Source: CAYRPN01 sp964426135 (GTDB lineage: Bacteria > Planctomycetota > Phycisphaerae > Phycisphaerales > Phycisphaeraceae). Taken from it: DNA of 29,620 bases. Every line of letters starts with the position of its first letter. Position 1 is the stretch's first letter. Position numbers and translations under genes: made by a program. Positions 16,825 through 23,554 of this stretch are shown one piece after another. The notes below the pieces were generated by a model, which ran no database searches, was not told the DNA's origin, and was given only the letters and a program-made list of their open reading frames with translations. The stretch lies in assembly GCA_964426135.1 (NCBI GenBank), contig CAYRPN010000068.1, positions 1 to 29,620 on the forward strand, written 5' to 3'.

Positions 16825-16853
16825 TTGTTAGTTAGGTGTGATTTTGGTACAAT
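16825..16853 (+). promoter_or_regulatory. Putative sigma70 promoter of NHL gene
   Basis: TTGTTA (16825-16830) and TACAAT (16848-16853) are spaced by 17 nt. Transcription would start near 16860 and give an unusually long leader of about 250 nt before the ATG at 17109. Confidence 0.5.
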
Positions 16854-17108
16854 GACGCCATGCATGTCCTGGCATCCCATCAGGTCGTCGCTATGGCTGC
16901 GCCGGGGCGCGGCAGTTTGTCGGACCGGCCGGCGGCGCTCGGCGCGAGTGGCCGGAAAGTGTCCTACCTTTTTGGCAGTCGAATCGATAAGGTTTGGTGT
17001 TTATTAGGTTTACATTCAAAATGGAGGGGGCAGGGGTATGGTGACCGGCCACTTTCGGGTGGCCGGCGAACCGTTGACATGCCTTGCCCCGACCTTTACG
17101 CTCGCGCC
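16854..17108 (+). other. Long 5-prime leader before NHL gene
   Basis: It stays open in frame with the NHL gene from an ATG at 16860, but the encoded residues lack any recognisable signal and the real signal peptide starts at 17109. It contains complementary arms GTGGCCGGAAAGTG (16948-16961) and a near inverse at 17050-17064. No known riboswitch class was recognised. Confidence 0.4.
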
Positions 17109-18182
17109 ATGCGAACACTTGCGATTCTCTGCGTCGTGCTGGTCACCGCGACCGCACAGGCCGGCGTCATCGACACGGTTGCCGGCGACGGTTCGCCGCA
17201 GGTTTGCGGGCAGCCGTTCGGCGTCGAGGTCGGCCCGGACGGGGCGCTCTACATCTGCGAGGTGCAGAACCATCGCGTGCTTCGCCTCGATCGCAAGACC
17301 GGCAAGCTCACCACCATCGCGGGCACGGGCAAGAAGGGTTACACCGGCGACGGCGGGCCGGCGACGCAGGCGACGCTGAATGAACCTTACGAGATTCGTT
17401 TCGACAAGGCGGGGCACATCTTTTTCGTCGAGATGCAGAACCACGTCGTTCGAAAGATCGACGCGAAGACGGGCGTGATCAGCACGATCGCCGGCACGGG
17501 GAAGAACGGCTTCGGCGGCGACGGCGGGCCGGCGATCAAGGCGCAGCTCAACATTCCGCATTCGATCGCGCTGGATGAATCGCGCGGGCATCTGTACATC
17601 GCCGACATCGGCAACCACCGCATCCGCCGGGTGGACCTGAAGACCGGCACGATCGACACCATCGCGGGCAACGGCGAGAAGAAGCCGCCGGTCGCCGGTG
17701 TGGCACAAGGCAAGCCGATGATCGGGCCGCGTGCCTTGTTCGTGGCGAATGACACGCTCTACATTGCCTTGCGCGAAGGGCACAGCGTGTGGATGATGAG
17801 CCTGAAATCCGGTGAACTGAAACACGTCAGCGGCACGGGCAAGGCGGGCTTCGGCGGCGACGGCAAGCTGGCGGCGGGCGCGCTCTACAACGGGCCGAAG
17901 GGAATCTGCGTGGACGCGGCGGGCAGCATCTATATCGTGGACACGGAAAACCAGGCGATCCGCAAGATCGACGGCAAGAGCGGCATCATCTCGACCATCG
18001 CCGGCGCACCAGGTGCCCCCGGTAGCGGCGAACCCGCCGCCAAATCGCGCGGCTACGGCGGGGATGGCGGGGACGCAACGAAGGCGAAAATGGACCGCCC
18101 GCACGGCATCTGCGTCGATGCCGACGGCACGGTGTACATCGGCGACAGCAACAATCACCGGGTCAGGAGGGTGAAGGAGTGA
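17109..18182 (+). CDS. Secreted NHL-repeat beta-propeller protein
   Basis: The ATG at 17109 gives 357 aa starting with a signal peptide (residues 1-18, TAQA then GVIDTVAG). The body is built from repeating blocks of the pattern GDGGPA..A.LN.P..I..D..G.IYI.D..NHRIRRVD..TG.I.TIAG, the hallmark of NHL repeats; about six blades are visible, which matches a six-bladed propeller. NHL propellers are non-enzymatic binding modules in many exported bacterial proteins, and some are distantly like SMP-30/gluconolactonases. No catalytic domain is attached. It is monocistronic by position, with an opposite-strand gene downstream. The fold is confident; the ligand is unknown. Confidence 0.9.
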   Translation: MRTLAILCVVLVTATAQAGVIDTVAGDGSPQVCGQPFGVEVGPDGALYICEVQNHRVLRLDRKTGKLTTIAGTGKKGYTGDGGPATQATLNEPYEIRFDKAGHIFFVEMQNHVVRKIDAKTGVISTIAGTGKNGFGGDGGPAIKAQLNIPHSIALDESRGHLYIADIGNHRIRRVDLKTGTIDTIAGNGEKKPPVAGVAQGKPMIGPRALFVANDTLYIALREGHSVWMMSLKSGELKHVSGTGKAGFGGDGKLAAGALYNGPKGICVDAAGSIYIVDTENQAIRKIDGKSGIISTIAGAPGAPGSGEPAAKSRGYGGDGGDATKAKMDRPHGICVDADGTVYIGDSNNHRVRRVKE

Positions 18183-18231
18183 TCCGCCAACAAGAGACGA
18201 TCAGTACCGTCGAATGGTCGACGTCTCGAGC

Positions 18232-18256
18232 GTTTAGCGACGGGGCTTGCCCCGTT
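18232..18256 (+). repeat. TTTAGC-headed hairpin
   Basis: TTTAGC followed by ACGGGGC-TT-GCCCCGT, the same form as at 4725-4751, about 50 nt past the NHL stop. Confidence 0.75.
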
Positions 18257-18305
18257 CTGGCGGTCGCGCTGATGTTCACCGGACCGGAGCAAGCGCCGTC
18301 GTTAA

Positions 18306-18405
18306 GGAGCCGTGCAACATTAACTCCGCAGATTCGAATCGCTTCGCTCCCAGCCGGACGACTTGGAAAGTCGTCCCACATGCGATGTTGATCCTGCACG
18401 GCTCC
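18306..18405. repeat. Nested inverted repeat
   Basis: Outer arms GGAGCCGTGCA (18306-18316) and its inverse (18395-18405) enclose a perfect 9-bp stem GGACGACTT/AAGTCGTCC (18356-18376). It lies between convergent genes. Confidence 0.65.
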
Positions 18406-18452
18406 TGAACGGTGAAACATGGATTTCGATGCACGCCTGCCGGCGCAAGACA

Positions 18453-18965
18453 TCACGGCACGAGTTCAAACGAATTGAGGCACTTCTTGATCACATCGCG
18501 ATCGACCCAGCTCGGCTTGCCCACCGCCATGACCTGATACAGCCGGCTGCCGACGAGATAGACGCGGGCGACCACGACGCCCTTGAGCTTGGGAATATCG
18601 CCGCGGAACTCACGGCCGTGATACTTGTCGGCGAGCTTGATCTGCGATTCGTTGACGAGTTTGCCGCTGATGTTGCTTAGAGCGCCGTCGCGCGAGCCGT
18701 CGAGCCGGCTCTGGATCTGAGCTTCGCTCTCGTTGTCGGGGATCGGCGTATCGACGTAGGCGACCATGAACGCGCCATCGCCCTCCTCGTAGGACTGCAC
18801 ATGCATGGTCATGCCCGCGGCGGGCTGGGTCTGGGTCTTGGGCGAGCCGGGCATCAGCAGCTTGTACTTGCCGGCGGCGCTGGTCACGGGCTGGGGCTCC
18901 GAACCGCCGCAACCGGCGAGGGTGAAGAGAATGACGGCGATGAAGAGCGATGCGCGGTTCTGCAT
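18453..18965 (-). CDS. Small hypothetical lipoprotein
   Basis: The start at 18965 follows GGAGG by a short spacer and gives 170 aa. Residues 1-19 form a lipoprotein signal with lipobox LAGC (Cys19), so it should be anchored to a membrane facing the periplasm. The mature part begins with a KYKLLMPGSP strand and has a compact alpha/beta pattern (YEEGDGAFMVAYVDTP, LDGSRDGALSNISG, VYLVGSRLYQVMAVG) seen in unnamed planctomycete lipoproteins. The reaction and partner are unknown. The longer frame up to 19166 enters a MITE-like element and was rejected. Confidence 0.8.
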   Translation of the reverse strand: MQNRASLFIAVILFTLAGCGGSEPQPVTSAAGKYKLLMPGSPKTQTQPAAGMTMHVQSYEEGDGAFMVAYVDTPIPDNESEAQIQSRLDGSRDGALSNISGKLVNESQIKLADKYHGREFRGDIPKLKGVVVARVYLVGSRLYQVMAVGKPSWVDRDVIKKCLNSFELVP

Positions 18966-19042
18966 GGGAGGCCTCCAGTGTGTGCGATCAGCGTAACGAC
19001 TTCGGTGTGTTCCGCCAGCGTCTTTGCCAGCGCACGGGGCAA

Positions 19043-19256
19043 GGGCCTGCGGGGTGTGCCCAATTTTCCGGGGGCTTGGTCCCCTCTCCCCCAGTCTGCT
19101 GGGGGAGAGGGTTAGGGTGAGGGGGACGGTGAACCTTGGGCGTCCATTTGTCGCTCGACATCGCAAACCCCCTCACCCCAACCCTCTCCCCCGCAGAGCC
19201 GGGGGCGAGGGGGCCGATCCACCGTCCCCGGAAAATCTGGCAGACCCGGGCCTGCG
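19043..19256. mobile_element. MITE-like element with 9-bp flanking direct repeats
   Basis: The element (19052-19247) starts GGGTGTGCCCAATTTTCC and ends with the inverse GGAAAATCTGGCAGACCC. Two CCCTCTCCC/GGGAGAGGG palindromes lie inside. It is bounded exactly by GGGCCTGCG at 19043-19051 and 19248-19256, as expected of a target-site duplication. It has no coding capacity. It occupies most of the gap between the lipoprotein gene and the rpsL promoter. Confidence 0.72.
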
Positions 19257-19273
19257 CCCCGCGGAACATCGGT

Positions 19274-19302
19274 TTGCAACCTGCCCCCGTCTCGCGTAAA
19301 CT
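19274..19302 (+). promoter_or_regulatory. Putative sigma70 promoter of rpsL
   Basis: TTGCAA (19274-19279) and TAAACT (19297-19302) are separated by 17 nt, 39 nt upstream of the rpsL ATG. It begins only 18 nt after the end of the MITE-like element's flanking repeat. Confidence 0.6.
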
Positions 19303-19340
19303 ACGCGGCTCACTCCGAACTGTCAGGTGGGATCATCCTT

Positions 19341-19715
<375 letters not shown>

Positions 19716-19808
19716 GAAGAAGGCAGAAGCCGACAGCCGTTAGCCGTTAGCCGCTAGCTTTCAAGACATAAGCCATGGGCATCGAGCGAACGCGGCTACA
19801 ATATTGCC

Positions 19809-20231
19809 ATGAACTGGGCCGAACAAGCTGCCAACTCGCATTACCAGACCGCTGTGGCCATTCGCGATCGGCTGCATGACGGAGATGTGGAGGACGCGGA
19901 GCGAGGCATCCAGGAGTTGATCGACGCCTTGTCCCGCGCGGAACGACGAGCCTTGCGCAGCCAGTTGGTTCGCTTGATGAGTCACATCATCAAGTGGAAA
20001 TTACAGCCGGAAAAGCGATCGCGAAGCTGGGTACTGACGATTCTCTCGGCTCGCCGGGAAATCGAAGACATCCAGGAAGAAACGCCGAGCCTGACGAACG
20101 AAGTCATTCAATCCCTTTGGCCTGCGGCTTGGAAATGGGCAAGGGACGAGGCCGAGGCGGAGATGGGGATCAAGGCCGACCTGAGCCCAGCCACCTGGGA
20201 CGAAGTGTTCAAGGAAAAGTACAAACTGTGA
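19809..20231 (+). CDS. DUF29 family protein
   Basis: The protein (140 aa) has the DUF29 signature: an N-terminal helix, LIDALSRAERRALRSQLVRLMSHIIKWKLQPEK-type central helices (about residues 37-69) and RSRSWVLTILSARREI (about 70-85). DUF29 proteins are small, all-helical, of unknown function, and occur in many copies in cyanobacteria and some planctomycetes. The usual N-terminal DxxAWxxxQ motif is changed here to NWAEQAANSHYQTA. Its place between rpsL and rpsG is unusual, since these two are normally adjacent in the str operon. It may have inserted there, helped by flanking GTTAGCC-type (19735-19759) and AGCTCTTAGCTC-type (20340-20375) repeats. The function is unknown. Confidence 0.82.
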   Translation: MNWAEQAANSHYQTAVAIRDRLHDGDVEDAERGIQELIDALSRAERRALRSQLVRLMSHIIKWKLQPEKRSRSWVLTILSARREIEDIQEETPSLTNEVIQSLWPAAWKWARDEAEAEMGIKADLSPATWDEVFKEKYKL

Positions 20232-20407
20232 CACCGGTTGATTTGCCGGAACGTCACGAGTTGTCGAGAGTTTCGCTTCAATAACCTGCGGCAAGTAATC
20301 GCAGCCCACGCGCTGCGGTGAACAGATGGTTGGATGCTCCTCGCTAAAAGCTCATAGCTCTTAGCTCAAAGCTTCCAACGGATGAGCCGCGAAAGGAAGA
20401 TTGCATC

Positions 20408-20893
20408 ATGGCTGGACGCTGGACCGCATCGGAAGAACAACTGCGACCCGATCCCAAGTACGGATCCAAGGTGCTCGCCCGCTTCATCAACTGCGTCATG
20501 TACGACGGCAAGAAGAGCACCGCTCTTCGCATCGTGTACGACGCGCTGGGCATCATCGAGAAGCGCAACGAGGGCAATGCCGAGTTCCCCGGCGCCCTGA
20601 AGGTGTTCGAGAAGGCTGTGAACAACGTGAAGCCCGAAGTCGAGGTGCGCAGCAAGCGCGTCGGCGGCGCCAACTACCAAGTGCCGATGAGCGTCAAGCC
20701 GCGCCGCCGGCAGAGCCTGGCGTTCCGCTGGATTCTCGAAGCGGTTCGCAGCGAGAAGGGCAAGGGCTTCGCCCAGAAGCTCGCCAAGGAAATCAGCGAC
20801 GCCGCCGCCAACGAAGGAAAGGCGATCAACACCCGCGAGCAGACCCACCGCATGGCGGAAGCGAACAAGGCGTTCGCGCACTTTGCGTGGTGA
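20408..20893 (+). CDS. rpsG: 30S ribosomal protein S7
   Basis: The protein (161 aa, slightly longer than the usual 156) has the S7 landmarks: PDPKYGSKVLARFINCVMYDGKK-type N-terminal region (about 14-36), KVFEKAVNNVKPEVEVRSKRVGGANYQVP (about 64-93) and RRRQSLAFRWILEA (about 98-111), ending with THRMAEANKAFAHFAW. S7 nucleates assembly of the 30S head and contacts the E-site tRNA. AAGGAAG lies 9 nt before the ATG. The usual downstream fusA/tuf genes are absent here; a SAM-riboswitch cluster follows instead, so the str operon is cut short at this point. Confidence 0.97.
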   Translation: MAGRWTASEEQLRPDPKYGSKVLARFINCVMYDGKKSTALRIVYDALGIIEKRNEGNAEFPGALKVFEKAVNNVKPEVEVRSKRVGGANYQVPMSVKPRRRQSLAFRWILEAVRSEKGKGFAQKLAKEISDAAANEGKAINTREQTHRMAEANKAFAHFAW

Positions 20894-20899
20894 TGAGGG

Positions 20900-21040
20900 A
20901 AGGGAGGGCCAAGGGCCAAGGGCCAAGGGCCAAGGGGCCGAGGCAACTGCAACAGCCGTGTCTGTGTCATTGTCCTTCGCCTTCCTCTCCGATGTTTTCG
21001 TCTTGTCCCTCGGCCCTGGGCCCTTGTCCCTCGGCCCTTT
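20900..21040. repeat. GGGCCAA simple repeat and inverted counterpart
   Basis: Tandem AGGGCCA units (about 20905-20935) and opposing CCCTTGTCCCTCGG units (about 21001-21040) are near inverse copies, so the rpsG transcript end could fold. The -35 box of the following promoter lies inside the second block. Confidence 0.7.
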
Positions 21041-21052
21041 TCCAGCTACACT
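21024..21052 (+). promoter_or_regulatory. Putative sigma70 promoter of the SAM-riboswitch cluster
   Basis: TTGTCC (21024-21029) and TACACT (21047-21052) are spaced by 17 nt. Expected initiation near 21059 is about 16 nt before the aptamer P1 helix, an ideal position. Confidence 0.55.
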
Positions 21053-21074
21053 GTCCGCACAACTGAATACTCGC

Positions 21075-21219
21075 GACTTATCCAGAGTGGCAGAGGGACA
21101 GGCCCTGTGAAGCCACCGCAACCGCCCCCGCTTCCGCACGTTTCCACGATCAGGAAATCTGCCAAGGCGGGATGAAGGTGCGAACTCCTGCCCCGAACGG
21201 ATCGGGGACAGATAAGAAG
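21075..21219 (+). promoter_or_regulatory. SAM-I (S-box) riboswitch aptamer
   Basis: The conserved S-box core is present in order: CTTATC (P1 5-prime, 21077-21082), AGAGTGG, GGGACAGGCCC (21095-21105), TGAAGCCACCGCAACC (21108-21123), AAGGTGCGAACTCCTG (21175-21190) and GATAAG (P1 3-prime, 21211-21216). SAM-I aptamers bind S-adenosylmethionine and usually turn off methionine or sulfur genes. The P1 3-prime strand ATAAGAAG (21212-21219) is also complementary to CTTCTTAT in the downstream terminator (21249-21256), giving the mutually exclusive antiterminator. SAM binding would stabilise P1, release the terminator and stop transcription of the next four genes. Confidence 0.95.
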
Positions 21220-21245
21220 CGGCAACATCCCCCAGGATGCCCACG

Positions 21246-21274
21246 CCCCTTCTTATTTGAGAAGGGGTTTTTTT
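21246..21274 (+). terminator. Riboswitch-controlled intrinsic terminator
   Basis: CCCCTTCT (21246-21253) pairs with AGAAGGGG (21260-21267) around a 6-nt loop, followed by seven T residues (21268-21274). The 5-prime arm overlaps the antiterminator partner sequence, so the fold is conditional on the SAM aptamer. Confidence 0.93.
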
Positions 21275-21277
21275 GTT

Positions 21278-21408
21278 GGGGAGCCGTTAGCCGTTAGCCG
21301 TTAGCCATTAGCCGTTAGCCGTTAGCCATTAGCCGTGAGCCGTTAGCTTGGAGCCAAAGCCACATGCCTTGAAGCTAAAGGCTAATGGCTAACGGCTAAT
21401 GGCTCCCC
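21278..21408 (+). repeat. GTTAGCC-repeat hairpin in the leader before the PLP-enzyme gene
   Basis: Tandem GTTAGCC/ATTAGCC heptamers (21278-21345) and their inverse (21380-21408) can form a stem of nearly 30 bp ending one base before GGAG, the likely Shine-Dalgarno at 21409-21412. It sits between the riboswitch terminator and the ATG. It may be a passive repeat insertion, or it may influence translation or mRNA stability. Confidence 0.75.
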
Positions 21409-21417
21409 GGAGATCCC

Positions 21418-22680
21418 ATGAGCTACGTCAAATCACTTCGCTGCAAGGAATGCGAGGCCGAGTTTCCCATCGAGCCGCGCACGGTCTGTGACTTCGACTT
21501 CGGCCCGGTCGAAATCGCCTACGACTACGAGCGCATGAAGGGCAAGGTCACCCGCGCCTCCATCGCCGCCGGCCCGCAATCGCTGTGGCGCTACCGCGAC
21601 CTGCTCCCGATCGAAGGCGAGCCCCGCGCCGGGTTCAACTCCGGCTGGACGCCGCTGATCAAGGCCGACCGCCTCGCCGCGGAACTGGGCGTGAAAGAGC
21701 TTTACATCAAGGACGACAGCGTCAACTACCCCACCTTCTCTTACAAAGATCGCGTCGTCTCCGTCGCCATCACCAAAGCTTTCGAGTTCGGCTTCGACAC
21801 CGTCGGCTGCGCCTCCACCGGCAACCTCGCGCACAGCGTCGCCGCCCACGCCGCCGCCTCCGGCATCCGCGCGTTCGTCATGATTCCGCATGACCTCGAA
21901 GAGGGAAAAATGGTCGGCATGTCCGTCTTCGCCCCGCGCGTCGTGCGCATCAAGGGCAACTACGACGACGTCAACCGACTCTGCTCGCAGATCGCCGACA
22001 AATACAAGTGGGCGATCGTGAACGTCAACCTCCGCCCGTACTACACCGAAGGCGCCAAGACGCACGGCTTCGAGATCGCCGAGCAGCTCGGCTGGAAACT
22101 GCCCCGGCACACCGTCGTGCCCGTCGCCGGCGGCACGATCCTGCCCAAGATCTGGAAGGCGTACCAGGAGTTCATCAAACTGGGCTTCGTCGACGACAAC
22201 AAGCCGGCGATGTACGCGGCGCAGGCGGCGGGCTGCAATCCCGTCGTCAAGGCGATCGAGGAAGACGCGGAGCTGTTCAAGCCGCAGAAGCCCAGCACGA
22301 TCGCCAAGAGCATCGCCATCGGCAATCCCGCCGACGGCTACTACGTGATGAAGGTGATCCGCGAATCGCGCGGCTACGGCGCCAGCGCGACCGATCCGGA
22401 AATCCTCGACGCGATCAAGCTGCTCGCCCGCACCGAAGGCATCTTCACCGAGCCGGCCGGCGGCACCACGCTCGCCAGCGCGATCAAGCTCATTCAGAGC
22501 GGTCGCATCCCGCGCGATGAAAGCATCTGCGTCTGCATCACCGGCAACGGCCTGAAGACCCTCGAAGTCATGCAGGGCCAGTTCGCACACGCCCCCGTCA
22601 TCAACGCCAAGATGACCGAGTTCGACACGCTCGTGCAGCAGATCGAAGAGAACAAACCCGCGAGTCAGCCCGTCCATTAG
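21418..22680 (+). CDS. Threonine-synthase-like PLP enzyme (possible homocysteine/cysteine-forming)
   Basis: The protein (420 aa) is a fold-type II PLP enzyme close to threonine synthase. N-terminal CKEC (Cys9, Cys12) and Cys24 form a partial zinc-ribbon-like start; NSGWTPL lies near 74-80; FSYKDR holds the predicted PLP lysine Lys110; ASTGNLAHSVAAHAA (132-146) is the phosphate/substrate loop; PVAGGTILPK (235-244) is the PLP-phosphate glycine loop. Threonine synthase converts O-phosphohomoserine to threonine. Here the gene is the first after a SAM-I riboswitch and is followed by sulfur-carrier, NIL and E1 genes, so a sulfur-inserting reaction (homocysteine from O-phosphohomoserine, or cysteine from a serine ester) is more likely than threonine supply. 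That is inference. The stop codon lies in a TTAGC hairpin repeat. Confidence 0.85.
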   Translation: MSYVKSLRCKECEAEFPIEPRTVCDFDFGPVEIAYDYERMKGKVTRASIAAGPQSLWRYRDLLPIEGEPRAGFNSGWTPLIKADRLAAELGVKELYIKDDSVNYPTFSYKDRVVSVAITKAFEFGFDTVGCASTGNLAHSVAAHAAASGIRAFVMIPHDLEEGKMVGMSVFAPRVVRIKGNYDDVNRLCSQIADKYKWAIVNVNLRPYYTEGAKTHGFEIAEQLGWKLPRHTVVPVAGGTILPKIWKAYQEFIKLGFVDDNKPAMYAAQAAGCNPVVKAIEEDAELFKPQKPSTIAKSIAIGNPADGYYVMKVIRESRGYGASATDPEILDAIKLLARTEGIFTEPAGGTTLASAIKLIQSGRIPRDESICVCITGNGLKTLEVMQGQFAHAPVINAKMTEFDTLVQQIEENKPASQPVH

Positions 22681-22750
22681 CCCCCGGCTCCGCCGGGGAT
22701 GGGGATTGCAAATTGAAAATTGAAAATTTTCAATTTGCAATTTTCAATCC
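22677..22750. repeat. TTAGC hairpin plus AT-rich inverted repeat
   Basis: TTAGC with a CCCCGGC/GCCGGGG stem (22677-22700) overlaps the preceding stop codon. It is followed by AT-rich 24-nt arms (22703-22726 and 22727-22750, 22 of 24 matching) built of GGATTG and AAATTGAAAA-type units, unusual in this GC-rich DNA. It fills the gap before the sulfur-carrier gene. Confidence 0.75.
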
Positions 22751-22790
22751 GCGTGAATCGCAGGTCGCCGATTTTTTTGGAGCTTCATCA

Positions 22791-23081
22791 ATGTCCGACA
22801 CCGTGAAAATCCTGATCCCCACCGCCCTGCGTGCCAAAGTCGGCGACCAGGAAATCGTCACCCTCCCCGGCAAGACCGTGCGCGAAGTCCTCGGCACGCT
22901 CACCGCGCAGTACCCTGACCTGGGCAAGCAACTGTTCAAGAGCGGCGTCTCCGGCGGCGAGGTCAATCGCTTCATCAACCTGTACGTCAACGACGAGGAC
23001 GTGCGCTTCCTGGAGAACCTCGACACCCCGCTGAAATCCGGCGACGAACTCTCCATCGTCCCCGCCATCGCCGGCGGGTGA
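22791..23081 (+). CDS. ThiS/MoaD-type sulfur-carrier protein
   Basis: The ATG at 22791 follows GGAG by 8 nt and gives 96 aa; the longer frame upstream reads through an AT-rich repeat. It is a ubiquitin-fold ThiS/MoaD-like protein: VKILIPTALR strand, VTLPGKTVREVLGTL helix, FINLYVNDEDVRFLENLDTPL, and the end DELSIVPAIAGG. The exposed C-terminal Gly-Gly is the site where E1-like enzymes adenylate the carrier and sulfur is loaded as a thiocarboxylate. No C-terminal extension follows, so no processing protease is needed to mature it. Placement beside a PLP enzyme and an E1 gene under a SAM riboswitch points to amino-acid sulfur insertion rather than molybdopterin or thiamine. Confidence 0.92.
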   Translation: MSDTVKILIPTALRAKVGDQEIVTLPGKTVREVLGTLTAQYPDLGKQLFKSGVSGGEVNRFINLYVNDEDVRFLENLDTPLKSGDELSIVPAIAGG

Positions 23082-23095
23082 TCGGTCCCGCGCCT

Positions 23096-23123
23096 CGGCA
23101 TGGGGACTTAAGTCCCCATGCCG
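23096..23123. repeat. Perfect 28-nt palindrome
   Basis: CGGCATGGGGACTT followed by its exact inverse, with no loop. It sits between the sulfur-carrier and NIL genes, one of three palindromes that occupy all three gaps of this cluster. Confidence 0.9.
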
Positions 23124-23187
23124 GGCCACCCCGCGTCCCCATCGCTCGCACGCACACCCCGGCATCAATCCTCGAATCGAATCCACC

Positions 23188-23439
23188 ATGAAAGTCACCC
23201 GCAAATGCTGGCTCACCTTCGAAGGCGGCAGGCAGAACGAGCCTTGCCTCTGGAAGATGACCACTGAGTACCCCGACGTCATGTTCGACATCCGCCAGGC
23301 CAACGTCACCAAGGACATCGGCATCATGGCGGTGCTCTTCACCGGCGAAGAGCCGCGCGTGGAGGCGGCGCTCAAACGCTTGCAGGAACTGGGCGTGAAG
23401 GTCGATCCGGTGGAGGGTGGAAGCAACGTGGCGGGATAA
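23188..23439 (+). CDS. Free-standing NIL-domain protein
   Basis: The protein (83 aa) matches the NIL domain: an N-terminal VTRKCWLTFEGGRQNEPCLWKM strand-turn (about 3-24), DVMFDIRQANVTKDIGIMAVLFTGEEP (about 30-56) and a final helix-strand (AALKRLQELGVKVDPV). NIL domains are ACT-like sensors: in the ABC transporter MetN they bind methionine, and in some archaea and anaerobes a NIL-ferredoxin protein takes part in homocysteine formation. Here there is no ferredoxin or ATPase part. Its likely role is a methionine-responsive or structural partner of the sulfur-carrier system. It has only weak purines before the ATG. Confidence 0.88.
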   Translation: MKVTRKCWLTFEGGRQNEPCLWKMTTEYPDVMFDIRQANVTKDIGIMAVLFTGEEPRVEAALKRLQELGVKVDPVEGGSNVAG

Positions 23440-23442
23440 GGC

Positions 23443-23551
23443 GATTTCGGATTTGGGATTTCGGATTTCGGATTTTCCGAGCCCAGGCTTCCGACCAATT
23501 CCGAGTAATTGTTTTCTCAAATCCGAAATCCCAAATCCGAAATCCGAAATC
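23443..23551. repeat. ATTTCGG inverted simple-repeat
   Basis: GGATTTCGGATTTGG-type units (23443-23476) and their inverse (23519-23551) form a long stem-loop between the NIL and E1 genes. The right arm ends three bases before the ATG at 23555, so no clear Shine-Dalgarno remains. Confidence 0.85.
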
Positions 23552-23554
23552 TCC

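Noticed and set aside
21278..21345. Possible second riboswitch after the terminator
   Set aside because: The sequence is simple GTTAGCC heptamer repeats with an inverse copy, not a conserved aptamer.
21433..22740. 435-aa open frame opposite the ThrC-like gene
   Set aside because: Antisense shadow; no family signature, and the plus-strand protein has clear PLP-enzyme motifs.
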